From DASYAN01 sp036501345 (GTDB taxonomy: Bacteria > Chloroflexota > Ktedonobacteria > Ktedonobacterales > Ktedonobacteraceae), in contig DASYAN010000514.1 of assembly GCA_036501345.1 (NCBI GenBank), forward strand, positions 1 to 5,876: a stretch of 5,876 nucleotides of DNA. Direction: 5' to 3'. The position numbers were made by a program, and so were the translations under genes. How positions within the stretch are numbered: position 1 is the stretch's first letter; the number at the start of each line of letters is the position of its first letter. Shown here piece by piece: positions 1 to 5,212 of the stretch. The notes under the pieces are model-generated. The model ran no database searches, was not told where the DNA came from, and was given only the letters and a program-made list of their open reading frames with translations.

Positions 1-1
1 T

Positions 2-118
2 GCTTTGCCTCTGGGACAGTTTGTGCCTGAACCTTTGCCCCTCCTCATGCCAGCACGCAAGAAGCCGAAGCAGCTTTCCACTCCGGTGGCTCCTTTGGCT
101 CCCCAGGAGGCCGCATGA
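2..118 (+). CDS. C-terminal end of an unidentified protein (5' truncated by window edge)
   Basis: An open frame runs from the window edge to a TGA at 116-118, giving 38 residues. The tail is rich in Pro, Leu and Ala with a basic patch (ARKKPKQ) and ends in PQEAA. The stretch is clearly more GC-rich than the DNA that follows, as expected of coding sequence in such a genome. The family cannot be named from this tail: a disordered Pro/Ala/Lys end is common to many proteins, including some transposases. An AGGAGG Shine-Dalgarno sequence sits inside its last codons (105-110), just before an ATG that overlaps the stop as ATGA. The call as real coding sequence is an inference from the open frame and composition. 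Confidence 0.4.
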   Translation, partial: ALPLGQFVPEPLPLLMPARKKPKQLSTPVAPLAPQEAA

Positions 119-228
119 AAATACCTACCCATGAAAGCCCCCTCCACATAGGCACGATGCCTTCCTTACCATTGTACTGCTTCTGCCGCAAAGAATCTAC
201 CGTTTGCGCGAGGAAGAAATATCACTAA
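115..228 (+). CDS. Possible 37-aa short ORF, translationally coupled to the upstream gene
   Basis: An ATG at 115 overlaps the upstream TGA (ATGA) and lies 4 nt after a full AGGAGG sequence, so initiation looks possible. The product has 37 residues with three Cys in its second half (CFC and later VCA), no membrane segment and no domain I recognise. Another frame over the same DNA (about 134-232, ending in a TAG) reads more like natural protein (FLTIVLLLPQRIYRLREEE) but has no good start. The stretch may therefore be a frameshifted remnant rather than a working gene. The signal seen is the coupling geometry; function is unknown. Confidence 0.2.
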   Translation: MKIPTHESPLHIGTMPSLPLYCFCRKESTVCARKKYH

Positions 229-284
229 GCACCGAATCGTCACAGAAGTAGCATAATTCGAAGCATGTGAGTCATCTTAAATAC

Positions 285-314
285 AAAAAAAGCTCCTGCT
301 GCTACGGCAAGAGC
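285..314 (-). terminator. Rho-independent terminator of the glutaredoxin-like gene
   Basis: Read on the minus strand, GCTCTTGC, a 7-nt loop and GCAGGAGC form an 8-bp stem with one T-G wobble, followed directly by seven T (A-run at 285-291 on plus). It begins 15 nt after the stop codon of the minus-strand gene at 330-608, which is the usual position for an intrinsic terminator. Confidence 0.85.
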
Positions 315-329
315 GATGCTAACTCAAAG

Positions 330-608
330 CTATTTTATTAGTGGCAACTTTGTATCCAGTTGACGTCCAGTTGGTTCAATCAGAAACGAACCATCGGGAA
401 AAACAATCGTCGGAACGCTGCCTATACCACCATTGACTTTCAGCATATACTCAGCAGCCTGCTCATCCTCTTCAACATTGATATATTCATAGGCAATGCC
501 ATGAGCATCAAACCAGCGCTTGGCAGAGTGGCAATCACGACACCAGTCTTTACCATACATTACAATCTTTTTTTCTGTGTTGGATGTTTCTACAGTTGAT
601 TCGGCCAT
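330..608 (-). CDS. Glutaredoxin-like (mycoredoxin/NrdH-type) thiol-disulfide oxidoreductase
   Basis: A complete 92-aa thioredoxin-fold protein. Residues 15-19 (IVMYG) form the first strand and are followed by the redox-active motif W-C23-R-D-C26 at the start of helix 1. The cis-proline signature SVPT (P66) and the following strand plus PDGS turn are present. This layout matches the small actinobacterial-type glutaredoxin family (mycoredoxin, NrdH-like), which reduces mixed or protein disulfides in the cytosol using mycothiol, thioredoxin reductase or a similar donor. Which donor applies here cannot be read from sequence. There is no signal peptide or membrane segment. The ATG at 608 has an AAGGAG sequence about 7 nt upstream, and the length is normal for the family. 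The gene is monocistronic: nothing precedes it closely on this strand and a strong terminator follows. Confidence 0.9.
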   Translation of the reverse strand: MAESTVETSNTEKKIVMYGKDWCRDCHSAKRWFDAHGIAYEYINVEEDEQAAEYMLKVNGGIGSVPTIVFPDGSFLIEPTGRQLDTKLPLIK

Positions 609-654
609 AAATCACTCCTTGGTATTTCTAGTATTCCTAAAAAAATCTGCCGGG

Positions 655-664
655 ATTATCTATA
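655..664 (-). promoter_or_regulatory. Possible -10 region of the glutaredoxin-like gene
   Basis: On the minus strand TATAGATAAT lies about 45 nt upstream of the ATG at 608 and contains two good -10 hexamers (TATAGA, GATAAT). No convincing -35 hexamer is seen 16-18 nt further upstream, so the call rests on the -10 alone. Confidence 0.3.
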
Positions 665-806
665 GCCCTAAACACATAGCCTTAATTATTCTATTCCCAC
701 AGGTGATTACTGGTTAGCTACACACCCACGGACAAAAATGGAGGTTGCAAATCTCATCTAAGCTCGTAAGTAGTCCACTAGAGTTCATCTTTGTCAACGG
801 TTGTAA
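665..806. other. Non-coding stretch upstream of the glutaredoxin-like gene
   Basis: Every frame on both strands is interrupted at short intervals and there is no RNA gene or strong hairpin. Together with the leader at 609-664 and the weak remnant that follows, this is part of a gap of more than 300 bases without a convincing gene. Confidence 0.5.
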
Positions 807-956
807 AACGTCTCTGATGTCAATGCTGATGTCAGAATTGAGCAGAAAAACACCTGGGGACCTCTCATTCTAGCTCACCAAAAAGCGTACTTTTGGGATG
901 CACTTGGTATGATCACTGCAGCTTGGAAAAAGTTTACTCCTTGGGAAGTCGAGTAG
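807..956 (+). pseudogene. Possible C-terminal coding remnant, family unknown
   Basis: After a TAA at 804-806 the frame stays open for 49 codons to a TAG at 954-956. It reads like natural protein, especially the end (AYFWDALGMITAAWKKF then TPWEVE). The only internal ATG is at 909 and no Shine-Dalgarno sequence precedes it, so this is not an intact gene. It looks like the tail of a decayed gene whose upstream part is lost or frameshifted. The stop codon lies inside the left arm of the perfect hairpin at 948-989. I cannot name the family, and a chance ORF of this size is possible. Confidence 0.25.
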
Positions 957-989
957 CGGGATGATGTTGCCACCATCCCGCTACTCGAC
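948..989. repeat. Perfect 16-bp inverted repeat / hairpin
   Basis: The arms 948-963 and 974-989 (GTCGAGTAGCGGGATG and its exact complement) are separated by a 10-nt loop. The stem is GC-rich and has no mismatch. It lies where a plus-strand ORF remnant ends (TAG at 954-956, inside the left arm) and one base before the stop of a minus-strand ORF (TGA at 991-993). That position suggests a bidirectional terminator between convergent units. However, neither side has a proper T-run (CTCATATTTTA on plus, TTCCCAAGG on minus), so rho-independent termination is uncertain. It could instead be a mobile repeat or a processing hairpin. Confidence 0.75.
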
Positions 990-990
990 C

Positions 991-1152
991 TCATATTTTA
1001 GAAAGCATGTCAGGCGGTGATTTCCGGAAGCTTACTTTTGTGCAGATTTGACCTAATTTACTAGCCGCGTCATAAAACAGCGTGGCATTTACGGTCATAT
1101 TGGCTTCTGCATTGCTGGCCGGATCAAGCGTAACTGAACAGCAAATTGGCAT
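991..1152 (-). CDS. 53-codon ORF in frame directly after the TAG of the preceding hypothetical gene
   Basis: The frame of the minus-strand gene at 1153-2034 continues past its TAG (1155-1153) with ATG at 1152 and stays open for 53 codons to TGA at 991-993. The product reads like real protein: alternating hydrophobic residues suggest beta strands (MTVNATLFYDAAS, then LGQICTKVSF). There is no Shine-Dalgarno sequence before the ATG, so independent initiation is doubtful. Options are a C-terminal part cut off by an amber mutation, stop-codon readthrough, re-initiation, or the remnant of a different gene. No family is recognised. Confidence 0.35.
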   Translation of the reverse strand: MPICCSVTLDPASNAEANMTVNATLFYDAASKLGQICTKVSFRKSPPDMLSKI

Positions 1153-2034
1153 CTATGGTGCATATTGATCAGATGGATTATTAATCTCTCTTGATATAGT
1201 AGTTCCTCCTCCTTCTTCTAAAGGAGGTCCTAAACTGAAGTATCTATAGCCGCTATCTCTAGACGGAGGTACTTCTGGGAATACCCTGTAATACATCGAA
1301 GAATATGCTCTGTTCATAATATCTATGTGATCTGGAAGTCTCGGCATACCAGCACTTTCCTCATAGTCATCCTCGAATTCCGTTAAACGTTGGTTATAGT
1401 CATTTAGCATCTGTCCATAGGAACGATGAGTGTCATGAAATGTGTTTAGGCGTCCTATAGTAAGCGTGCGGGCCGCGTCAACAACACGATCTATTCTGCC
1501 GCGGCGACGATAAACCCAGTCTAACCAAACAAATTGCTCCGCTATTCGCATTGCCTCATGCCCATAGGTATTGTAACGGCTGCTGAGTTCTTCAAAGTTG
1601 GCCCTCAAAGCTGCTTGATCATCTTCTCTGGGGTCGTCGGACTCTCGAGGATGATCTGGGCGATTAGGAGCCTCCACAGGGGACCTGGTTTGGTCGGGGG
1701 GATTCACACTAGGGCCACCCTCTCCGTCGCCTGGTTGAGCAGCCGGAGCAACCTGAGGACCAACGATAGCACGTCCTGGATCTACTGGTGTTCGCTCCCT
1801 GCACAAAAAGCAAGATGAGCTGGGAAAGCACTGCTGGAGATAAGCCATGAAAATGTTACAAAATATTGTAGAAGGTGTGTTATCTCCTATATCTGCTTGG
1901 AACCCACTCGCCGTATCTGTGCGGTCACCTCTGGGGACCGGCAATGATGGCCGCTCTGTTGGTTGGATATCTCGTAGGCTTCGAGGTCTATTTTCTGCAT
2001 GTATTTCATGTAGACTATCGCTATGTACATCCAT
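1153..2034 (-). CDS. Hypothetical protein with Cys cluster, Pro-rich linker and helical C-terminal region
   Basis: I do not recognise this 293-aa protein. The ATG at 2034 is chosen because AAGGGG lies 9 nt upstream; a longer frame exists only from a GTG at 2088, with no ribosome site. The N-terminal 50 residues are polar. Residues 53-78 carry four Cys (59, 69, 75, 78), the last two as CFLC, so a metal site or disulfides are possible. Residues about 82-139 are rich in Pro, Gly, Asp and Arg and probably disordered. About 140-230 is charged and amphipathic, predicted helical (ANFEELSSRYNTYGHEAM, then RIAEQFVWLDWVYRRRGRID). The remaining tail is rich in Tyr, Pro and Gly. There is no signal peptide or convincing membrane segment. 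Its stop is followed in frame by another 53 sense codons. It is AT-richer than the kinase region, and it has no close neighbour that hints at function. Confidence 0.6.
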   Translation of the reverse strand: MDVHSDSLHEIHAENRPRSLRDIQPTERPSLPVPRGDRTDTASGFQADIGDNTPSTIFCNIFMAYLQQCFPSSSCFLCRERTPVDPGRAIVGPQVAPAAQPGDGEGGPSVNPPDQTRSPVEAPNRPDHPRESDDPREDDQAALRANFEELSSRYNTYGHEAMRIAEQFVWLDWVYRRRGRIDRVVDAARTLTIGRLNTFHDTHRSYGQMLNDYNQRLTEFEDDYEESAGMPRLPDHIDIMNRAYSSMYYRVFPEVPPSRDSGYRYFSLGPPLEEGGGTTISREINNPSDQYAP

Positions 2035-2242
2035 AATGTTTATCCCCTTATTCAATAATAGAAGCATATATTTTTTGTAGATGACCACTCACCATTATTA
2101 AAGAATATTCAATGCACAATCATCTCATGCAGCCAGTCTTATATGGAAAGCAGCCTCTCTCTTGGCTACCTTTGTTTCAGCAAGCCTGGATAATAGTAAT
2201 GTGAGCATATCTAACCACGAGGTCGTTTCTTAACTCAAAAGG
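2035..2242. other. Non-coding leader upstream of the hypothetical gene
   Basis: No ORF, RNA gene or repeat is seen. It must hold the minus-strand promoter of the gene ending at 1153. Several AT-rich hexamers are present (for example TATAAG and TTTAATAAT on the minus strand), but none pairs convincingly with a -35 sequence. Confidence 0.4.
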
Positions 2243-2294
2243 CCCTCTCATTAACAGCTTTCTCCTCTAATGATAGCTGATGAGAGAGGTTTTT
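2243..2294 (+). terminator. Terminator-like hairpin without an obvious upstream gene
   Basis: CCCTCTCAT near 2243-2251 pairs with ATGAGAGAGG at 2280-2289, with one mismatch. CAGCT and AGCTG extend the stem inwards after a 3-nt bulge. Five T follow at 2290-2294 on the plus strand. The form is that of an intrinsic terminator for plus-strand transcription, but no plus-strand gene ends just before it. It may belong to a lost gene or to an element whose end follows at about 2299. Confidence 0.45.
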
Positions 2295-2298
2295 CCCA

Positions 2299-2434
2299 GG
2301 GACAAAGCGGACAACTTGAGGGAAAAAGAGGACAGCTTTCGGAGAACAAGGGGCAAGTATAGCTCATGTGTCTTGGTTAGATACATACCCGAAAATACTT
2401 GAGTGGCCCGTCTATGGGAGAAAGAGGATAAATT
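2299..2434. repeat. GGACA-type direct repeats, possible decayed insertion-sequence end
   Basis: GGACA occurs at 2300-2304, 2309-2313 and 2330-2334, with a GAACA at 2344-2348. A 19-bp unit, GGGAAAAAGAGGACAGCTT at 2320-2338, recurs as GGGAGAAAGAGGATAAATT at 2416-2434 (15 of 19 identical). Multiple short terminal repeats of this kind are typical of IS21-type transposon ends, which is why a remnant is suggested. No transposase gene or matching opposite end is found in the window. Confidence 0.3.
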
Positions 2435-2563
2435 GGTCCCCAATAGACATTACGCATACTGGAGATGTATCCCCATCAGCATGCTGCAACGTATTAATGC
2501 TATAGATCACTCTATGCCCATTTGGACATATTCATTATGCTAAACTTGTATTTATGTTGAAGT
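2435..2563. other. Non-coding leader of the anti-sigma-like gene
   Basis: No ORF is seen. An imperfect stem (GTCTATGGG at 2410-2418 with CCCCAATAGAC at 2438-2448) reaches into this stretch and is not followed by T. TTGGAC at 2522-2527 resembles a -35 hexamer, but no good -10 lies at 16-18 nt, so the promoter is not assigned. Confidence 0.35.
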
Positions 2564-2576
2564 AGAGGAAAATCTC

Positions 2577-2909
2577 GTGCATTGTAGTGAACCAGGTGCT
2601 ATTCGCGATGAGGAGTTAGTGGCATATCTTGAAGGTGAAAAGGTGCGATCCGCTGTTGAATCGCACCTTGCACACTGTCAATGCTGCTCAGATCAATTGG
2701 TAAATTACCAACAAATCGAGCGCAAGCTCATCAGTAAGCTATATAGGTGGGATTGCCCTTCCAATCAGATACTTGGCGAGTACCATCTGGAACTGCTCAG
2801 TAAACAACTAGCAGCCCAGATCAAGGACCACTTGAATAGTTGTGTACTTTGTGCCTCTGAAATGGCGATACTCATTGAGTATCTGACAAACAATCCTTTA
2901 GACCGTTGA
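2577..2909 (+). CDS. Double zinc-finger (zf-HC2 / ZAS-like) anti-sigma-type protein
   Basis: A 110-aa soluble protein made of two copies of the zinc anti-sigma signature. Repeat 1 has C3, H30, C34 and C37; repeat 2 has C60, H85, C89 and C92. In both, Cys is followed about 26 residues later by H-x3-C-x2-C after a helix of the type ELVAYLEGE / ILGEYHLELL. In known ZAS proteins these residues bind zinc and the domain holds an ECF sigma factor inactive, often releasing it on thiol oxidation. Here there is no membrane segment, no sensor domain and no sigma factor gene on either side, so it is an orphan; its partner must lie elsewhere or it has another role. The start is GTG at 2577 with AGAGGAA ending 6 nt upstream. 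It converges on the SHOCT gene downstream. Confidence 0.75.
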   Translation: MHCSEPGAIRDEELVAYLEGEKVRSAVESHLAHCQCCSDQLVNYQQIERKLISKLYRWDCPSNQILGEYHLELLSKQLAAQIKDHLNSCVLCASEMAILIEYLTNNPLDR

Positions 2910-3112
2910 CAGGATCAACGCACTGGATTATAACCCTGCCAAGATGTCTCGCTTTTCCACTAGAAAAAATTTCTTTCTTTATGACCCTAGTCTCATTCAG
3001 GAGATCCTTTTTGCCTAGTTTCTCCTCCTTTCAGCCTGCTCGAACACCCTTTCAAAAAATTCGGGATGACCCATGGAGACACAGGGAAAGGGACAGGAGC
3101 GACTCCCCAAGA

Positions 3113-3370
3113 CTAATCGCGGGGTCGGCCAGAATTTTCCAATCGCTCGCGCATCTGATCGAAGGTGGTGGCATCGATCTCGCCACACGCATAGCGCTGG
3201 CGCAAGATCTCCAGTGCGTCAGGCATATAGGATGACCTGCTAGACGGGAACGAGCGGGCTATTCGCCCCTTGCAATTGAACCGAGAGATGGCTCCCCATA
3301 TCAGAAATCCGAGAATAACTAGACAGAGGAGGTGAAGCGGCCACAGGCTAGGTCCAAATCCCCAATGCAT
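3113..3370 (-). CDS. Small membrane protein with C-terminal SHOCT domain
   Basis: An 85-aa protein. Residues about 10-29 (PLHLLCLVILGFLIWGAISR) form one hydrophobic membrane segment, followed by a basic stretch and then a SHOCT domain at about 49-78 (DALEILRQRYACGEIDATTF, then DQMRERL). The SHOCT module (short C-terminal domain, LxxRYArGEI-type) is a small oligomerisation element found at the ends of many bacterial membrane proteins; the exact job of this one is unknown. The start is the ATG at 3370 because AGAGAGG lies 8 nt upstream; a longer frame begins at a GTG (3412) without a ribosome site and would overrun the promoter leader. It lies downstream of the kinase gene on the same strand, but it has its own promoter with the operator box shared with the cupredoxin gene. 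It probably belongs to the same regulon. Confidence 0.8.
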   Translation of the reverse strand: MHWGFGPSLWPLHLLCLVILGFLIWGAISRFNCKGRIARSFPSSRSSYMPDALEILRQRYACGEIDATTFDQMRERLENSGRPRD

Positions 3371-3431
3371 AAGAAAAACCTCTCTTTCGTACTCTTGTTT
3401 GCCCAAACTCACTTAATAAGTTTGTAGCATC

Positions 3432-3497
3432 AGTATAGTTGTGAAGGATGACGGGGATATGAATTTTATCGCTCGGTTTTGTCATCGATCTGTCATC
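3432..3497 (-). promoter_or_regulatory. Promoter of the SHOCT gene with response-regulator-type operator box
   Basis: On the minus strand, ATGACA-N5-ATGACAAAA lies in the 21-bp box at 3477-3497. It is followed by 16 nt, ATATCC (3455-3460), a 17-nt spacer containing GTCATCCTT, and the -10 TATACT (3432-3437). The half-sites repeat every 11 bp, the geometry used by OmpR/PhoB-family dimers. The -35 position is a poor match to sigma-70 consensus, as expected for an activated promoter. The same box with the same spacing precedes the cupredoxin gene (5067-5132), which is the strongest support. Confidence 0.75.
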
Positions 3498-3509
3498 AAA
3501 CGCTTGTTT

Positions 3510-5003
3510 TTATTCCTGCGCTCTGGAGAGTAGCGGTAGGCGTACTTCAAAGAGCGAACCGACTCCGATGGTGCTCTCCACACGTATCTCGCCACCGTGG
3601 ACCTGGACAATCCACTGCACGATAGACAAGCCCAGCCCTGTACCACCCGGCTCAGCGTTTTCTGGCTTGCTGCTCTGCACTGGAAGAAGGGGTCTGTGAG
3701 AGCGTGCCTTATCTACGCGATAGAAGCGCTCAAACAGAGAGGGCAGGTGCTCATCGGAGATACCAGGGCCGTCATCCTGCACGCGCACGAGGCCCCAGCA
3801 TTCCTGTTGGCAGGCCAACTCGACAGACACGCGTTTCCCGATGCCGCTGCTATATTTGATGCCATTCTCGATCAGATTGGTCAACATTTGTCCCAGATAC
3901 TGTGGATTGCCTCGGACCAGCACTTCCGGCAGGTCTCCGGTTGCCAGAGTCATCTGGCTCTGCTTCGCCAGCGGAAGCAAGCGTTCCACGCAGGTCAGGG
4001 CGATATCACTCAGATCGACCTCTTGCAGGTCCAGCGTCATCTGTCCGGTATCGGCCCGAGCCAGCAGCAGCAAGTTGTTGACGGTCGCCGTCATCTGCGC
4101 ATTCTCGGCCTGGATCTGTTCCAACACTTGCCGATAGTCTTCTGGCCGCTCGAACTGCGTCAGTGCTCGGTTGATCTCCAGATCAATAATGGTGAGTGGC
4201 GTGCGTAGTTCATGGCTAGCATCAGCGGTGAACTGCGTCTGGCGTTTGAAGGCGGCCTCTAGGCGTGCAAGCATGTGATCAAACGTCGCTGCCAGTTCAC
4301 CAAACTCATCTCTGCGTTTCAAATGCAAGCGACGTCGCAGATCGGTCGCATGAATTTCGTGTGCCATTTGCGTAATCATCTTGACAGGGCGGAGCGCTTT
4401 GCCTGCTAGCCAGTAACCCCCGATTGCCGCGACAAGCAAGGCCAGTGTGCCGTGAAAAAGCCAGATCGCCAGGAAAGAGATGGGATACGAGCGCGGCAAT
4501 CCCACCAGGAGGATAGCAATACGTGCGTTCTGGTTTAGGACAGGCGTCACCAGAACACGATAGGTGGTATCCCTGGCCCACCAGCCATGGGAATGGTTCT
4601 CTTGAACAGCGAGATCGATCATCCCCGCATTCTGCTCGGCTCTGGCCCGTAGCTGCTGGGTCACGATACCCGTCAGAGGACCACGCGAGTCTAGGACACT
4701 TCCATCGGGACGTAGCAGCAGCACTATCTCCTGCCAGGATTGATTGAGATGGAGAGCCGCGGGCCTCTGGCGCTCCAGCAGTGCCTGCTTGTAGGCCTGC
4801 GCGAAACGCTGGCCATCTTGGGACACCTGTGTCTCCAGCCTGCTCTCGGCTGCATTGGCATTGAGGAATGTCTGAGTCGCATAGAGACTGCCGCCAAAGA
4901 CGACCACGATAAACGCCATTACTGCCAAGTACCATAGGGTTAGATGCGTTCGTACGCTCGAGGTCAAGGAAACTCGAAAGTGATACGGTGTTGGTCGTTT
5001 CAT
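3510..5003 (-). CDS. Sensor histidine kinase (HAMP-HisKA-HATPase_c)
   Basis: A 497-aa membrane kinase, complete. TM1 is at about 19-42, an extracytoplasmic sensor region at about 43-175, TM2 at about 176-200, and HAMP at about 201-252 (P206, then RRDEFGELAATFDHM). The HisKA phospho-acceptor is H264 in DASHELRTPL. The ATP-binding domain has the N box NLIENGIKY (376-384), G1 box DDGPGIS (410-416), F box FERFYR (424-429) and G2 box GGTGLGLS (453-460). The lid between the F and G2 boxes carries about 17 extra residues. It autophosphorylates and passes phosphate to a response regulator, most likely the one whose end lies at 5598-5876. The overall plan resembles CusS/heavy-metal-type and other classic kinases. 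The sensor region has H137 and H139 (NHSHGWW), possible metal ligands, but the signal is unknown. The ATG at 5003 has GAGG 7 nt upstream. Confidence 0.95.
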   Translation of the reverse strand: MKRPTPYHFRVSLTSSVRTHLTLWYLAVMAFIVVVFGGSLYATQTFLNANAAESRLETQVSQDGQRFAQAYKQALLERQRPAALHLNQSWQEIVLLLRPDGSVLDSRGPLTGIVTQQLRARAEQNAGMIDLAVQENHSHGWWARDTTYRVLVTPVLNQNARIAILLVGLPRSYPISFLAIWLFHGTLALLVAAIGGYWLAGKALRPVKMITQMAHEIHATDLRRRLHLKRRDEFGELAATFDHMLARLEAAFKRQTQFTADASHELRTPLTIIDLEINRALTQFERPEDYRQVLEQIQAENAQMTATVNNLLLLARADTGQMTLDLQEVDLSDIALTCVERLLPLAKQSQMTLATGDLPEVLVRGNPQYLGQMLTNLIENGIKYSSGIGKRVSVELACQQECWGLVRVQDDGPGISDEHLPSLFERFYRVDKARSHRPLLPVQSSKPENAEPGGTGLGLSIVQWIVQVHGGEIRVESTIGVGSLFEVRLPLLSRAQE

Positions 5004-5051
5004 GGGTCACCCTCGCGTCTTCTGGTGGTTAGATGATTGCTCTTCTCTAAG

Positions 5052-5084
5052 ATTATCGCATAGCAAGATGACAGATCAATGACA
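5052..5084 (-). promoter_or_regulatory. Pho-box-like promoter of the histidine kinase gene
   Basis: Read towards the kinase, TTGTCAT-N4-CTGTCAT (two half-sites 11 bp apart) is followed after 10 nt by GATAAT (5052-5057). In E. coli PhoB-activated promoters the Pho box lies about 10 nt upstream of the -10 and takes the place of the -35, so the layout fits direct activation by an OmpR/PhoB-family regulator. A TTGATC hexamer inside the box, 16 nt from GATAAT, could also act as an ordinary -35, in which case binding would repress. The DNA is the same box used in the other direction for the cupredoxin gene. Confidence 0.5.
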
Positions 5085-5132
5085 AAATGCGAAGGGAACG
5101 TTAATGTCCTTGTCATTCTTGTCGGTTACACT
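5067..5132 (+). promoter_or_regulatory. Promoter of the cupredoxin gene with response-regulator-type operator box
   Basis: The 21-bp box at 5067-5087 (ATGACA-N5-ATGACAAAA) is followed by 16 nt, ATGTCC (5104-5109), a 17-nt spacer containing GTCATTCTT (5112-5120), and the -10 TACACT (5127-5132). Box, hexamer positions and spacing match the SHOCT promoter exactly, while the 16-nt filler differs (5 of 16 identical), so conservation is confined to functional parts. With a start near 5139 the box would be centred around -62, suiting an activator. The leader is about 70 nt long. Confidence 0.75.
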
Positions 5133-5212
5133 TTGGCGCAGAGACCCAGATACAGAATCCTTCTCTAGCGGGGGAGTTAATACTGATAATGAACATGAAC
5201 GAAGGAGAAACA

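Noticed and set aside
1534..1818. Plus-strand 94-aa ORF antisense to the hypothetical gene
   Set aside because: No ribosome site or domain; the opposite strand has the longer frame with a good ribosome site.
2998..3015. GGAGATCC followed by TTTTT as a terminator for the anti-sigma-like gene
   Set aside because: The palindrome has almost no loop and only 3 bp could pair, so no stable hairpin forms.
3035..3072. Minus-strand micro-ORF of about 19 codons starting at the ATG near 3072
   Set aside because: No ribosome site, no homology cue, and chance ORFs of this size are common.
2906..3235. Plus-strand 109-aa ORF overlapping the end of the anti-sigma-like gene by 4 bases (TTG start)
   Set aside because: Its last third is the antisense of the SHOCT gene, the rest has Ser/Phe/Arg-rich composition without any motif, and there is no ribosome site.
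3597..4208. Plus-strand 203-aa ORF antisense to the kinase
   Set aside because: It is the complement of conserved kinase codons, with no start signal or domain.
4306..5010. Minus-strand 234-aa ORF inside the kinase gene
   Set aside because: It is a +1/-1 frame shadow of the kinase, which has all expected motifs in the other frame.
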